Part shown: piece after piece, positions 27,001-42,000 of the stretch
Position numbering within the stretch: position 1 is the first letter of the stretch
Layout of the letters: every line of letters begins with the position of its first letter
Source: Bombyx mori
Taxonomy: Eukaryota; Arthropoda; Insecta; Lepidoptera; Bombycidae
DNA length: 64,000 bases
Direction of reading: 5' to 3'
NCBI RefSeq assembly: GCF_030269925.1
Contig: NC_085127.1
Span: forward strand, 4,657,501-4,721,500
Position numbers and translations under genes: made by a program
The notes under the pieces: generated by a model
Databases searched by the model: none
Told to the model about the DNA's origin: nothing
Seen by the model: the letters and a program-made list of their open reading frames with translations, nothing else

Positions 27001-30000
27001 GTCTTTCGTGTTTTATAACGAATAAAAATCACGCGTATGAATACCGTACGTACTATGTTAGTTAAAACTCCGCGACCTTGAAATGGCGTCAGTATTCGCG
27101 CTGTGGAGTTTATGAGGTTTGATGAATTTGCCGGAGGGATCTTCAGCTCCTCATCCCAAGGTTATAAAAAAATAAAATAACGGCTTAATCCCGTTCTCTA
27201 GATTAACCAAATATTTTAAGTCTTACTTCTTGAATAAATGTTATCATCGATGCGGAGCAGAAGGATTTCGCAGCCATAATTATTTTATTAGGCGTAGGGA
27301 GCTAAAAGCTGAGAGCAATGACCTCTCACCCTTGGATAAATGTTCTCGAGACTGCTTACACACCCCAAATTTCCTTTGAAACATTTGATCCCTTGTAGGT
27401 AGAAGATAAAGCACCTAATTAATATTACACTGTTGATGTTATAGCCAAACTACATCCGTGTATCAAAAATAAAACGGAATTTGATATTTGAATGGAGTTC
27501 GATTATTAGTCCTACTTACGGATCGTGTAGAAGAAAATTTCAAATTGTTTTGAATTTCATAAAGAACTAAAAAATCGAAATTACCTATGACCAGGTTCAA
27601 AAAAAAAACATTGATAAATAAATAAATAAATAAATATTCACATAAACGTGAATTGTTTTAATTTTGATTTCACTTCATAATTGACTTGCTATGTAAATTG
27701 AATTAGAAAATTAATTTTAAATAACTTTTTGTTATTGTCATATCGATTCAAAGTTCTTAATTGCAAAGATGGGTGGATTGTCTAACAGCCCACCTGGTAC
27801 ATATAACTACAAAATATAACTCACCCTTAATCCATAACCTTCAACAGCGTTAATGCGAAAGATTTGATGGTATTTCCATAGTGTTTCGTTATAGTTGCTC
27901 TAAATTAAAATTGCACGTGATTCGGATCATAATGAACCAGGACTGAAGATGAACACTTAACTAAGTACTTTACCAGTATGGTAATATCGTATGTAGCGAA
28001 ATCAGACTCCTCGCATTTGTCTTAATGACCAAAATAATATTAAGAACGTTTATTTCTAAGTGTTTTAAATTATAAGTCTAATTGAATAGTTTGAGATTTG
28101 TATAAATAAAAGTTAACTTTGTCTGTTAACGGTCTGGATAATTGTTTAGCAATGGTTAGGTAGCATATTGGTACGTCAACGTGATAAAACGTCGCCAACC
28201 GCATAGACGTGTCTAGTGGAAATCTGCGATGCCTTTCAGCTAATCAGTTTGTGTCTTAATATCTGGGTAACATCTGTGTAATGTAGCGTGACCTATTAAG
28301 GAGTGGCGCGATGTGCTTCGACCCATATTAGTAATTGAGTCAAACACGGACCGCTTTAGGCGCGCGTTTCATTATTGCCTCAATCTTGTCTGAGATTCAT
28401 CTTTGAATACGCTACACTTGTTATAGTGAAAAAATTGCAAAGCTAAGTGAATTGCGGTAGGCAGCGGCTTGGCTCTGCTCCTGGCATTGCTGAAGTTCAT
28501 GGGCAAAAAAAAAACCGCTCGATTGGTGGTATTCATAGGCATCAGTGAATGACGTCACGGATCTAGATGCGTCTCTCCAGAGTCGTAGGGTTGAATTCTC
28601 AATTTCAATTGTACAACGGCTGTCCCAACCTTCAAACCAGATATGAATTTACTATGTTAATTTGGTTGTTAATTATGTTCTTCTCTCTGTTTAAACCCTT
28701 AGGCTTTACGAGGAATAAATATTAAATATAAATAAACAATAATATAAAGAAGTGTATTTATAACAAAAATTATTAAAACCGTCGAAAAAAAATCAGTAAG
28801 AATATAAGTCTATACATTATGTATATTTTTCAGTGTAAAATAAATACACCAAAGGCTAGAATACTAGAAGATAAAAAAGAAATATTTTAACCGAAGTAAA
28901 TGTTTCAGTTCTTTACAGTTTACTTTAGGCTAGTCTTTATCTTTTTGAAGAATTACTTACGTAAGTAGCACTTGTTCTGTTTCTGAAATTGAAGTCTTAT
29001 CGGTTATGATTCTAGAGTATAACTTAGTTTTTGGTTTTGTTAGATTTTTTACAATCTGCTGGGATTTTGAGTAAACACTGCCACTTGTGTAATCTAACAT
29101 AAGTTTTAATTTTGGACAACAACAAACAAAAAAAATCGTTCAATTTTTTTATACATCATGTAAATCGAAACATTATGAATTATGGTCATTCACGTTTCAA
29201 TCATAACTTAAGATTACACTATATCCTGAACGTTAAAAGTGGCCTACCCGTGAATAACAAAGCCATTATTTTCAGTCTATAATACTGATTTATCGTTGTT
29301 TTAGATTAAGCTTACCTGGTACTTTTAGTTCATATATATTTGTTTCTTTTTACTTGTGTTTTTATGTATCTTTTTAGTTTGTTATGTGTACTGCGTGACT
29401 AATAAATAAATAAATAAATATAGACCGAATCATTTGAAGCGGGAGCTATTCTAAATTTCTTTTCGCATCATAAAATATGTACGCGACATTGATATTACCA
29501 CTACTCTCCTTATCCGAATTCGGTCGCGGCGACCACTTCAACTCCGTTTCTAATTGTCACGGTGTGCTCGTGTGTGGCTAACATAGCCGATCTAATTCCT
29601 AAACGTTCGTGCACATTGGGAACAGTTGAGCACACCATTACAATAGTTGTAAGAGATAGCACAAGGCGGGCGTGGTTTGTTACTGGCTGTAGGACCTCTT
29701 GTGAGTCCGCACGGGTATTTACCGCCCCGCCTATTTCTGCCGTGAAGCAGTAATACGTTTCGGTTTGAAGCTTCGATCAACAATCGTTACTATTGTTGAT
29801 CGAAGGTTTGAAGGGTGGGGCAGCCGTTGTAACTATACTAAGACCTTAGAACTTATATCTCAAGATGGTTGGCGCATTTTCGTTGTAGATGTCTATGGGC
29901 TCCAGTAACCACTTAACTCCAGGTGGGCTGGGAGCTCGTCTACCCATTTAGGCAATAAAAAAAAAAAATCATCGAGCATCAGTTTCAGAGCAGCGTTGCT

Positions 30001-33000
30001 TCTCAAAGTTTTTTACTCTGGTTTGCACTAAAAACTTCCATTCTGGTTGTCGAGCGACTGTTTGCTCCCACTTAGAAGGCTAATGATATTATTGTTATTG
30101 ATATTACAGTATTGGCGAGACAACTGCTCGAGAGCAGCGTTGTTGTGAAAATGTTAATTATCGGGGCCGCATGACGCCCGCCAGGAATGGCGTCGTTTTG
30201 GCGAACGGCCCACGTAATTTTCCCGCCCGTGACGGCCAACGTGTTTCTAATAGCACGTTGCTTTATGAAGCAGAAAATAATAACGTTTACGTAGCTGGAG
30301 AATTTCCTCACTAATTTGGGATGGCATTAATTTAATAGCGTTATACACCGTCGCGGCTTTGATGTAGCTCAATGATTTGACGTCATGTTTTATTTGCGGT
30401 CGTCCTTTCACTTCCAATAGGTGGAAACAGGCGTGGGTGTTACATAATAAAGTTATTCTATTTTCATTTTCAATAACCTTCCCCACGTTTTCAGTTCGTT
30501 TAATTATTGTAGCGATAAATTGTATTTTTTGTTTTTGTATTTTTTGGTTGTGTTATTTTGAATGTTTCGTTTTGTCCTCAGGGTGGTTATCCGGCCAAAT
30601 TGAAGAAGGTATTAATAGTGACGGCGCCGCTTTGGTTCAAGGCTCCCTTCCGGATACTTCGGTTGTTCGTTAGAGAGAAGTTACGGGAACGCGTGCACAC
30701 GGTTAGCGCGCCGCAACTTGGCGCGCACGTGCCGCGATCTAGCCTGCCCAAGCAACTGGGTGGCTTGCACGACACTGATCACACCACTTGGTATGAGATT
30801 TAAATCGATTTAGAAATTATCAGTATCGATACTGGATCGCGAGACGTTTTCCGCTTTTCGACGACGTACAGTTTTTTCCTATTTTTACACTAATCATACC
30901 AACACTTCCACTTCGATAAAGTGGCACGACACGAGAACCCTCTCGTCGTGGCCACCGGTAACTACATTCCCGATCCTGCGGAAAGAATGGAAAGCAGTCG
31001 ACGTCGCTCAAAACACGTAATTTCGGATCCTCCCGATCCACTAACGGTGCTTTTAGGTACTTCAAGCACCGGTCACCGTTCTCTTCGAACCCGTCGCTTG
31101 CGACGAAGGGCTCGACGAGTAAATTAACCTTCAGACACAGCCCACTGAGTTCTCGCCGGTTCTTCTCAGTGGGTCGCTCTTCCGATCCGGTGGTAGATTC
31201 TGCGAAGCACGGCTCTTGCTAGGGTTCGTGTTAGCAACGTCATCAGGTTTGGGCCCCGTGAGCTCACCTACTAGTTAAGGTTACGCTGGAATAGCCTCTC
31301 AAGGCTACCAGCTTAGGTAGGAGAAAAAAAAAAACCAACACTTACTGATGCCTATTTCTACCATAGCGGGTAGATAACGGTACACGACAAGTATTACTCA
31401 AAATAAACAAAACAAACAAAAAATTGTATGATATAACTGTAGATTAATTGTTAAGAAAAAGTCATGAAGTCAAAAATGTGCAAAAGTCATAAGATAATAC
31501 GTGCATTTGCAATGTAAACTTTCAAAATTTGTCATTTGACCCGTTATGGTATGTTTAGTGTTAATTATTACTGATTACGGTAAAAGCTAACGACACGTGC
31601 TAGCAAGTGACGAGAAAAATAATTGTATTCTATAGGTTCGGTTCGCATTCGGTAGATGCGTACTAGATATCATCGACACGTGTACAAACACAAACCAAGG
31701 CAACCAGTTAAAGTTTACTTGAACGGCACGTCACTAATATATTTGTGTAGCTGAATCGATTTTCCTAAAATTAATTTCGATTTCGATTAGATCTCACCAT
31801 TATTATGAGATTCGGATCTAATTAAGAACAAGGATCGAGATTGGATCGCTAGGGGCTTATCAGATAGCTTAGCCGAATCTCGACGTAATGTTCTCGTTAA
31901 TTTTCCGTTCAATCGTGCTGCATTGTTCTGTAAAAGGATAATTTAAAGATAAATTTGAATATGAATAAAAATCCTCGCTTAAACTCGTCGGATTTGTGAA
32001 ATGTTTCCTCATAAATGTTTCGTTGTCCAACAGGAATACAAGTGTGAAATATGAATGCATTAGAGCGACAATTATTGATGATTAGCGCACTAAATACATT
32101 TATTGTGCCGCTTTTTCTGTTCGCTGTCGAAGGTAGAGAGCACCAGCAATGCCAGAGCCCTAGCACACTGTCTGCCATAAACTATTTCAACGAAAACAGG
32201 TCGTAGAGCACAAAATATAAATCTTATATATATAAAAGAAAGTCGTGTTAGTTACACTATTTATAAATCAAGAACGGCTAAACTGATTTGGCTGGAAATT
32301 GGTGGGGAGGTAGCTTAGAACCAGGAGAAGGACATAGGACACTTTTTATCGCGTTCCCGTGGGACGTGACATAAAACGTGGTATAACAAAATTAAACTAA
32401 TATGGAATAACAGAACGCAACTGACAGCTAAACGTAATGTAGTCTATGGTTAATTATAAGAGAATTTTGAAGTTGACCGGTTGATGTGTTTGTTTCGAGT
32501 TTCTATTAGCTTATTGTGCCGAGATAGGTAATCATTAAGAAAGCCATGCCGGGACAAATAAAAAATTGACCTTGATAAAATCAAAAGTCTGCTCATTTAT
32601 TGGCTCTAAGGCGGAACAAAGTTCGCCGGGTCACCTAGTAAATAAATAAATAAACTGAATATAACTTCTCTTTGCAGAACAATGTCGACCCACATAATGT
32701 GTAGCATACGTAATACGTAATCAAAACGTATCGTTCCCGTGCACCTGAGGTCTTTTATATAAAACAGGAAACATATAAAATTGGTCTTCGTTTGTTTTAT
32801 CGCATGTCGCCTATCGACGTTCAACTTGCGTGACTGCGTATCGAAAATGCATTATGTAGTTTGTCGTTGTTTGTGTAAAGCCATGTGTGTTTACTACGCT
32901 AGCGATAAATTTTACTGGTGGTAGGACCTCTTGTGAGTCCGCGCGGGTAGGTACCACCGCCCTGTCTATTTCTGCCGTGAAGCAGTAATGCGTTTCGTTT

Positions 33001-36000
33001 TGAAGGGTGGGGCAGCCGTTGTAACTATATTTGAGACCTTAGAACTTATATCTCAAGGTGGGTGGCGCATTTACGTTGTAGATGTCTATGGGCTCCAGTA
33101 ACCACTTAACAGCAGGTGGGCTGTGAGCTCGTCCACCCATCAGAGCAACAAAAAAAATATCTGCAAAACGACACGATGCGATATGACGCCACGTATCGGT
33201 CTATTGTTTTTTTTTTTAATTGCTGTTGAAGACAGAGGCAGGTTATCTAGCAGATGCTAAGTTGTTACCAAAAACCATGATTATTAGAAATCACAGGGAC
33301 ACGACGAAGCTAATAAATAAAAATGTAACGAGTTATTTAGTAATTAAAATTAATAAAACATTTGCTGCTTTACTTACTTTAATCCTGACAATTGTTAGAT
33401 AAGCTAATGATTATGTATCCTAGACCTATATAGTATACTTCAGTGTTATGTATACGTTGCTTGTGATTTTGCATTTTAAATGTCACATCGCGTCACGTCG
33501 CCAGCTATCGCTTCCCTTCGCTCATCTAGAACAATAAATATTAATATCGTTCATTTGGGGAACACGACATGAGTTTGGAATGTTTAATATATTATGACGT
33601 TTTATTGAGATTTAATGAGGTCGAAAATATGACTTTCGCGTGTGACATACGAGGAAGATTTAGTTCAATTATAATTAATTGTCCTAATAGATAATTTTAT
33701 TAGTCTATGGCTTGGCATTTTTTTTAACGATGGCGAATCCGTTTACGCAGACCCGGTCGAGGTCCCCCTCGGCCGGTTTTGACACCTAAAAACGATCACA
33801 GTAATTTTGAACTCATTCATTGGGCGCGAAAAACAGGATATATTAATGATCACCATCTGCCACGTACCATCCGGCTATGGAATGAGCTCCCCTCCACTGT
33901 GTTTCCCGAGCGCTATGACATGTCCTTCTTTAAAAGAGGCTTGTGGAGAGTACTAAGCGGTAGGTAGCGGTTTGGCTCTACCCCTGGCATTGCTGAAATC
34001 CATGGGCGACGATAACCACTGACCATCAGGGGGGCCGTATGCCCGTGTGCCTACAAGGGCAGTAAAAAAAAAAGAATCGTGTGCAATTCACACGTGCTAG
34101 AAGTGAAACCTTCAAAAATTAAAATACAATTATTCTAAATGTCTAAGTATATGTAAAATTTTGTCAATAGTAAATAATTGTAAATCATCTTTTATAGTAT
34201 GAGGTAGCGCCCTCTGTGAATCGATATTTTAACGTCACGTATAATCCTAAATTGAAATTCACTACAAGAGGTTTCATACGCACCATAATAGTATTAAAAA
34301 ATCTCATAGATGGCGCTGTATTAAAAATTTTCGACACTTCCGTTGCATACCTGCGTGACGTTACATCTGTAAAAAAATTACCCTCAGGCGCCGAAAGAAG
34401 TTTCACTTCAAAAAAAACGCTTAGCTTGGTTTTGGAATCGTGAACTTTGTGTTGCTCTTTGCTTTGGTACTCATTCTGTCTAAGCCATTGTTTAGTCCGA
34501 CATAGGAGTCTTGAATCGCATTACACGAACGTTAACCGTAATGCGATTCCTCTATCCTGCTCGAGTATCGAATCCGACGACGTTTGTTCAATATGTTTCT
34601 TTTTTTTTGTTAACAGGTTGGAATATTGCAAAAACTCTTACATAAACAACATTCAGAACTCTAAATTGGACGGCGTTATCGATGAATATGTAATCAGTAA
34701 CCACATACCGCCCGTCGAACCGCAAAATGGTAAGTATGTGCATCAATAATAAATACCTACCCCGTGTGAGATTTTACAGGGAATTGCGCTTCGTATGTTC
34801 TTTCAAAGTTACAATACATGCTTTTGTCGGATACCGATTTTTTTTTATTGCTTAGATGTGTGGACGACCTCACAGCCCACCTGGTGTTAAGTGGTTATTG
34901 GAGCCCATAGACAACTACAACGTAAATGCGCCACCCACCTTAAATATAAGTTCTAAGGTCTCAGTATAGTTACAACGACTGCCCCACCCTTCAAACAGAA
35001 ACGCATTACTGCTTCACGGCAGAAATAGGGAGGGTGTTAGAACCTACCCGTGCGAACTCAACAGGTCTTAACACCAGTAATTATGTAATTTACGTAAATT
35101 ACGAAATTTGCGGGTTTGATTTTTATTACACGATGTTATTCCTTCACCGTGAAAGTCAATCGTGAATCGTTGAGTACGTATTTCATTAGAAAAATTGGTA
35201 CCCGCCTGCGGGATTCGAACACCGGTGCATCGCTCGATACGAATGCACCGGACGTCTTATCTTTTAGGCCACGACGACTTCAAGATTCAATCGATGTTCC
35301 AATTCACGCAGTTGGAATGTAAAGAATATCGAAACTGTTCTTTTTATAGAATACATAAGGACGTGCGTTGGCCTTATACGTTAAATGTCAAGTGGTTACC
35401 TTCGTTCATAAATATAATATCGGGGAAACTGAACCCTCTGCTGAATATGAAGAATACTTGACATTTCGTTTGAAGTGGGGGACATGTCAGAATCGTGGAA
35501 AAGTCCTATAACGATATGTTACGTAGTACTTTATTACTAAAAAAAAAAGCTATTTATATGTCACATAAGTGCTTTATTACTAGAAGATTATTAAACCTAT
35601 TTATTTACAAAGAAGGCATATAACATCTCAGTACCTTTGCTAACTGATTGCCTTCAGTATTGTCATAATTATAGCAAAAAAAAAAAACAGTGATTATTGT
35701 CGAATTTCGAAAACAAGGCGAACACTTATTATATAGTAAACTAACGAACCGCCCTCGCTTCGCTTCGGAAACTGTAATTTATTATTGATTTCTCCACTAT
35801 TTAATGGATGTTATTATACATATAAACCGCATCAAAATCCGTTGCGTAGTTTTAAAGATTTAAGCATACATAGGGATATAGGGACAGACCCAGCGACTTT
35901 GTTTTATACTATGTAGTGATACATCATATTTAAAATTGACGTTTCATGTCAAATTAAAATAACGTAATAAATGCCATATTCAAAAGTTGGGGGTCACACA

Positions 36001-39000
36001 GCTCTGAGTACCCGTACTTACCGTCATAACGTCCTTATATCTATCGATATTATCCTCATTTAGTATATTGTTCTTCTGCTTTCGGGAATCGTAAACATAT
36101 CGCACCTTCAGAATCGAAGTGCTTAACTACAAATTTTAAGAAAATTGGCGGAAATGAGATAAATTAATTTATTAAAGCGATCGTAAAGTTAACTCCTAAA
36201 CAGGTGGATCAGCGACTTTGAGGTCTGTTCTCCTGTAGCCCTGATCGACAAATGAATTGGTCGAATTCTGAGCACCGCCCACAATATAATGGACTGAAGT
36301 CCCAATGTTTTACGGTTGCGCCCACGTTCTAATAATGTAAATAAGTCGTTTGCACAACTGTCATATACGATGACGTATTATCGGTGTTAGTCGGGATTTG
36401 TATCTCGGTTCTTATTTTATACATTTTTTATTTATATCGTATAGCTGTTAGTGAAAAAAATATATTGTAGAATGATAGATTTTTCAACCCAATTATTTGA
36501 CTCAATTATTGAATTATTTGAGAATTAGCTAATCCAAAAAATAATTACTTATTCACCTAATAAAAAAAAAGTGTTAATATTTATTTACTTTTTATCATCC
36601 ACTGATGTGTACTGTGTGTGACTGATATGTAGTTCGATTATTTAGATGATTAGTATGGAGAACCATAAAATCGCTAACTAATTTATTTATTTGTCGTTGT
36701 TTGATTGATAGTCGTTGGGAGAGAGAGAGAGAGAGAGAGACCATTGACAATTTTTTTTTATTGCTTAGACGTGTGGATGAGCTCACAGTCCACCTGGTGT
36801 TAAGTGGTTACTGGAACCCATAGACATCTACAACGTAAATGCGCCACCCACCTTGAGATATAAGTTCTTAGATCTCAGTATAGTTACAACGGCTACCCCA
36901 CCCTTCAAACCGAAACGCATTACTTCTTCACGGCAGAAATATGCGGAGTGGTGGTACCTACCCGTGCGAACTCAGAGGAGGTCCTACCACCAGTAAATTA
37001 TTAAATTACCTATAAGACACTAGTAACTGTAGACAGATTTAACCTATTCTATTTATTATGTGTTACGATTATTAATACCGTGATTTGTTTGTATTATGCT
37101 TTAGTTGCGGCCTGTTCAACAGAATTAATAGAGAGTATATAAATAAAAAATATAGCCTTGGTAACTAGGCTTTCGTTTAAGTAATCTTTAGAGTGTATTT
37201 TATGAATCCTCACGTCTTTCGTCCTCACGTACGTGTGTCAAGTTAGCAGAGGGACCAGAGTTAGGCCACGTACGCAGAATCGTTGCGGCCTAATGGCTAA
37301 AACGTCTGATACATATTCCTATAGAGTAGCCTTTCCCAAAGTGGGCGATAACGCCCCCTTGCGGGCGCTTGCAGGCTTAAAGGTGGGCGGTAAGAGACCC
37401 AGAAAAAAATGGGGGCGTTGTGTAGAGGCTTGGGAGGCGATTTGTAATTTCATCTAGGAGGTCTCTTAGGCACCGACTGAGCTCTCGCTATAGTGGTTTT
37501 TATGTAGATGAAAAAATGGGGGCGCTAAAAAATAATTTATTCTCAAAGTAGGCAGTAGACAAAATAAGTTTGGGAACCCCTGCTATAGAGTGATGCGATC
37601 ATGTCAGTTATCAAATCTTAGTAAAGATAGGCTATTACCTCCTTAGATTCTTAACAGATACATACCTTACACGAGCTCACGAACGACTTCCATGATTGAG
37701 TAAGAATGTCTTGAAAAAATAATAATTATAAATTCGCGAAACTTTTAATACTGTGAGCTGTAAGGGTAGGTGCCCCATTAGGTTTCACACGAGCAGACTT
37801 TCACCCCCTGTAACCATTTTACACCAGTCGAACAGCGAGTTATTCTTGGAGGCAACAATAATAATACAATGCTTCAGTACTAGGCAACTTGGCCTCTTTG
37901 ATATTGCTAGTGTCTATGACCGACGTTGACCATTTACCCATCAGATGGGCCGTACATCGTCTGCCTCTAATAGCAAAAACAAAATGCTGATTGCATTATG
38001 GCGACGAACTTAGCAATCACTTGTTTGCGTGCTTGTTCAGTCAGATTCAGTGTGCTTAGTGCGAGTTTTTTAACGTTGTCGACAGCGTAAAAGTTAACTC
38101 AAATCTGAATGGAGTTGGACCGTTTAGCTACGTTTGTCGCTTGGGGCGCTGTTCGAACTGCATTCAAATTTGATATCTTAGACATGATAAACCCATAAAC
38201 ACAGCCCACTGAGTTTCTCGCCGGATCTTCTCAGTGGGTTGCGTTTCCGATCCGGTGGTAGATTCTGTGAAGCACTGCTCTTGCTAGGGCAAGTGTTAGC
38301 AACACTCCGGTTTGAGCCCCGTGAGCTCACCTAGACATTAGGGTGAAGCTGAAATAGCCTCTCAAGGCTATCAGCATAGGTAGGAATAATAAAAAAAAAG
38401 ACATGACGTACTTAGTTACATTTTTTTTAAGGATACTTTTTTGAAAGTAATTAGCAATTGGTTATATAATGTTCAAAGTATAACGCTATTATTATTTTTT
38501 GTTAAAAATAATTTTGGACTTATTTGTATTTGCTTAGGTATAATAGAGCATCAGAGTGACATGACAAGCGATCGTGCAGTCAGACTCGGAGATACAGGGA
38601 CCAAAATGCACATCAGCGGCGACCCGCCCTACACGTGCGACCCGAGCCCTTTGAGGTAACAACTATTCAGACTAGATTTTTTTTTGTGACGCCCGACTTT
38701 AATAATGAAGCTTTAAGGACTATTTTTCACTAACAGATTGGCGCGCTTCTCCTTATTAACTCGCAGAATGAGCAAAATATTTTGTTTACTTAGGAATAAA
38801 TGTTTGTGTGACGAAATAAAGGTTAGGAAATATTAAGATACTGATAAAAACATTTATAATTCGTATTGTATTCAAATCTTCAGGAAAAAAATATTAAAAT
38901 AATTAATCCTAAAAAAAATTCTTAATATTCAGTGTGATAATTAAAATTAAATTGCCATTTAAATTGTCATCATAGGATTTGCAGCTATTATTAAAATTGA

Positions 39001-42000
39001 TTATAGTTTTTGATGGTATATGCGATACTCAGCTTTATATTAAGGGCTTTTAGTCATTTGTTCAATTATTCTACAATCCGGAACAAATATATGTAACATG
39101 CGCCCATTATTAGCCCAACATTAGCCCTTTAGTTAAAAATATCGATATATGCTACGCCAAACTAAGACATTCACTAGTAATATGTTCTAATTCGATTCGA
39201 ACGTCTGAAGATTAAATGTTTTTTCAATCTTAGAAAACGATCAAATATTTTCATAAGAAACATGAGAATTGGGTTACCGGGTAGATCTTCGGAACGATAC
39301 AATTAAGTTTTGTTAACTGATAATGTAGGTATTATTATAGTAATAAAATTTTCAAAGCACATAATGTGAAAATACCTTAAAATGAAGTTATTCATCGCTG
39401 TTCATTTATTAGTTAAATTGACGTTCAACTTTGAGAAAGACGTCTTGAAAGTTCACATCCTTTCGGAACATTACTGCATACGTTTCTATTGAATTTTACG
39501 TGGACGACTGCACTGTGCTAGTAAACACATCGATATAAACACAAGTAATTTATATATAATAATATTACGTTAATTAAATGTTTCAGGCACTCGCATGGGT
39601 ATAACGGCGATACTAAAAGCAGACACATTAACTCCGGCGACGAGGATGATATAGACATAAGCAGTGAGTACATAATTTAACTAAAAACCATTTGACCGCC
39701 ATGCAGGTCACCGGTGCCCTACGCAGGCAGCGCACTGCAGTAATTATGTAGATTTTTCTGTTACTAAGAGCCTTTTTTTTTTTCTCCTATCGCTCAACAA
39801 CCTACGTCCGAGCCTCGCATGAGACAGAACTCGTGAAAAGGCAAAGGGGGGAGAGTGCAGCGTTTAGTGCGGAGCACATCTCTCCCATCACCCTCCCCCT
39901 CTACTAAGGCACTTAGGTTGCCTAACCCTTTGCTGGTTAATGTATGTTTTCTTAGTATCTTCGGATTCGTCTTTCCCAGAGTCTACTAGATATTCCGGCG
40001 CCTTAGTCACGGAAATCGTCATACTTACTTCAGTACGCCACGTAGGACACTAGTGACCTACGTGGCAGTCAAAGGGTTAACGTTTTTATTTTTCATCGTA
40101 TTATTATTAATACGATGAAAAGCTACTGATATTAATAATATATATTATTAATATCAGTAGCTTTTATAAATATGTAATATAGTTCAATATTATGGAATAC
40201 TTCAGAATGTATATGAGACTTAATTGCGTTTTCTGTGATATATTAAGAAAATAACATTTAAAGCTCTTAATAACTTTTAATATTTTTTTTAAATAGTATT
40301 GCTACGCTATACAAAACTGAACTCTCTTTTTACTCAATGACAGACAGGTGAGCGATTCCTTCTAAGAAAAATCTATTTTTAAAACTAAAGAGTTTTTAAA
40401 GGTTTTTCTTTACACATATTATTATTTAATAATATAGGTTGTAATGGGACCGCTCCCTAAACGAATATAAAATACGTAATGCTCACGGAAAATGGTAATT
40501 CGTGAAATACATTGGTACTTTACTATACCGACTGATATGGATATATATCGATACGTCTCGTCTATTGTTGGCGGTAATCTGTGGGCGTGTTCGTGCCTTT
40601 GATCTGTGCATCAGATTACCACAGATGTACACCCATAGGTTCTTATTCTTCCGTAATTGATATATAATTGCGTGAAAGACGATATGTGTAAGAGGGGAGT
40701 GAGCGAAGAAATGGTATATGCTAGAAGAGTATGGAAGGAGAAAACATGTTGCGCCGACCCCAGGTGACTGGGAGAAGGGCAGGAGAATGATGATGTTGAT
40801 TCTTCCACTGTGCATTTTATAGAGACTAAATTTGCGGCTAAATTTTACAGCACGTCACGGGAAGTTGATTTGAAAATAATTGTTATTCCTAATAATGTTA
40901 GCGAAAATCAAAGTTTTACTTAATAAGCGAAGCATATAATAATAATACTAATACGTCATTTATTTTCATAAATATTCTCCAAAAGTAGGTACTTGAACTT
41001 CGAAATTAAATTTACGGATACATCAAATTATTATTTTTTCATAGTACATATAATCAGTGAATACAACTTATTTAAGTTTGATAATAGAGTTGTTAGCATC
41101 ATAAAGGAGAGCTGTCAGTATTTGTCATTGACATTTCACTGATTTATTTACTTTTTTAAGTATGTTCTTTTAAATGTGTGAAGTCAAGAATAATTCTGGT
41201 AGGTTTATATTTGCTTAAAAAATAATTGCTTAAGAGTCGAATAAATATAAAATTGGAAGTGTTGTGTTACTTATATTGCAGATCTCTATAAGAAATATCG
41301 GTAATTTTCGACTGTTTACTCTTTGTTTTTTTTTATATAAATAAATATTTATTTCTGCGGTTTAACGCGTTTCAGTTGGAAGGATGTGTCAGTCGTTGTA
41401 CTGTAAAATTTAAATAACTCGTCTCAAAGCGGGTGGCTGAATTTGTATTGTTGATGTCTAAGCTGTGTGCTTAGTGCGAGTTTTTTAACGTTCTCGATAG
41501 CGTAAAAGTTAACTCAAATGCAATTGGAACAGCGCACCTAGCGGCAAACGTAGACAAATGTTCCAACTCCATACAAATTAGAGTTAACTTTTACGCTATC
41601 GAGAACGTTAAAAATCTTGCGCTAATGACACTGGTCTCGACTCACTCGTCGACAAGTCTAAATAAATAAAAGTGGCGGTACAACAAAAAAATCACAACCC
41701 AACGTGAGCGTAAAACATCTATCTGCCAAACCAGGGACACATGTAGTGTTTATTAAAAAAAATTGTTTGTCTCAACTTTTTTTTTTTAATTAATCTTCGT
41801 AGGTCATACGTCGAACCCGTCAATGTTGGCCGGTGACCTTGTCCCGTGCGTAATGTGTGTGTATTTATAATTTAACTGCGCGCTTGAAATGTTCATCGTT
41901 ATTGTACACAGAGAACAATAAAGCTATATTTATACCATACGAAATATTAATCTGAAACGCAATGAACACGTGGCGGCACAAGTGTTGAGGTTCTGCTAGC

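Noticed and set aside
29562..29783. Two 63-codon frames on opposite strands
   Set aside because: Run into the Bm1 copy and its hairpin insertion; shared with other Bm1-derived frames.
30582..30803. Single-exon reading of the CRAL-TRIO frame to its TAA at 30800
   Set aside because: A GTATGAG donor at 30791 joins in phase to the next exon, whereas the unspliced stop would remove the phosphatase. An alternative truncated isoform cannot be excluded but is unsupported.
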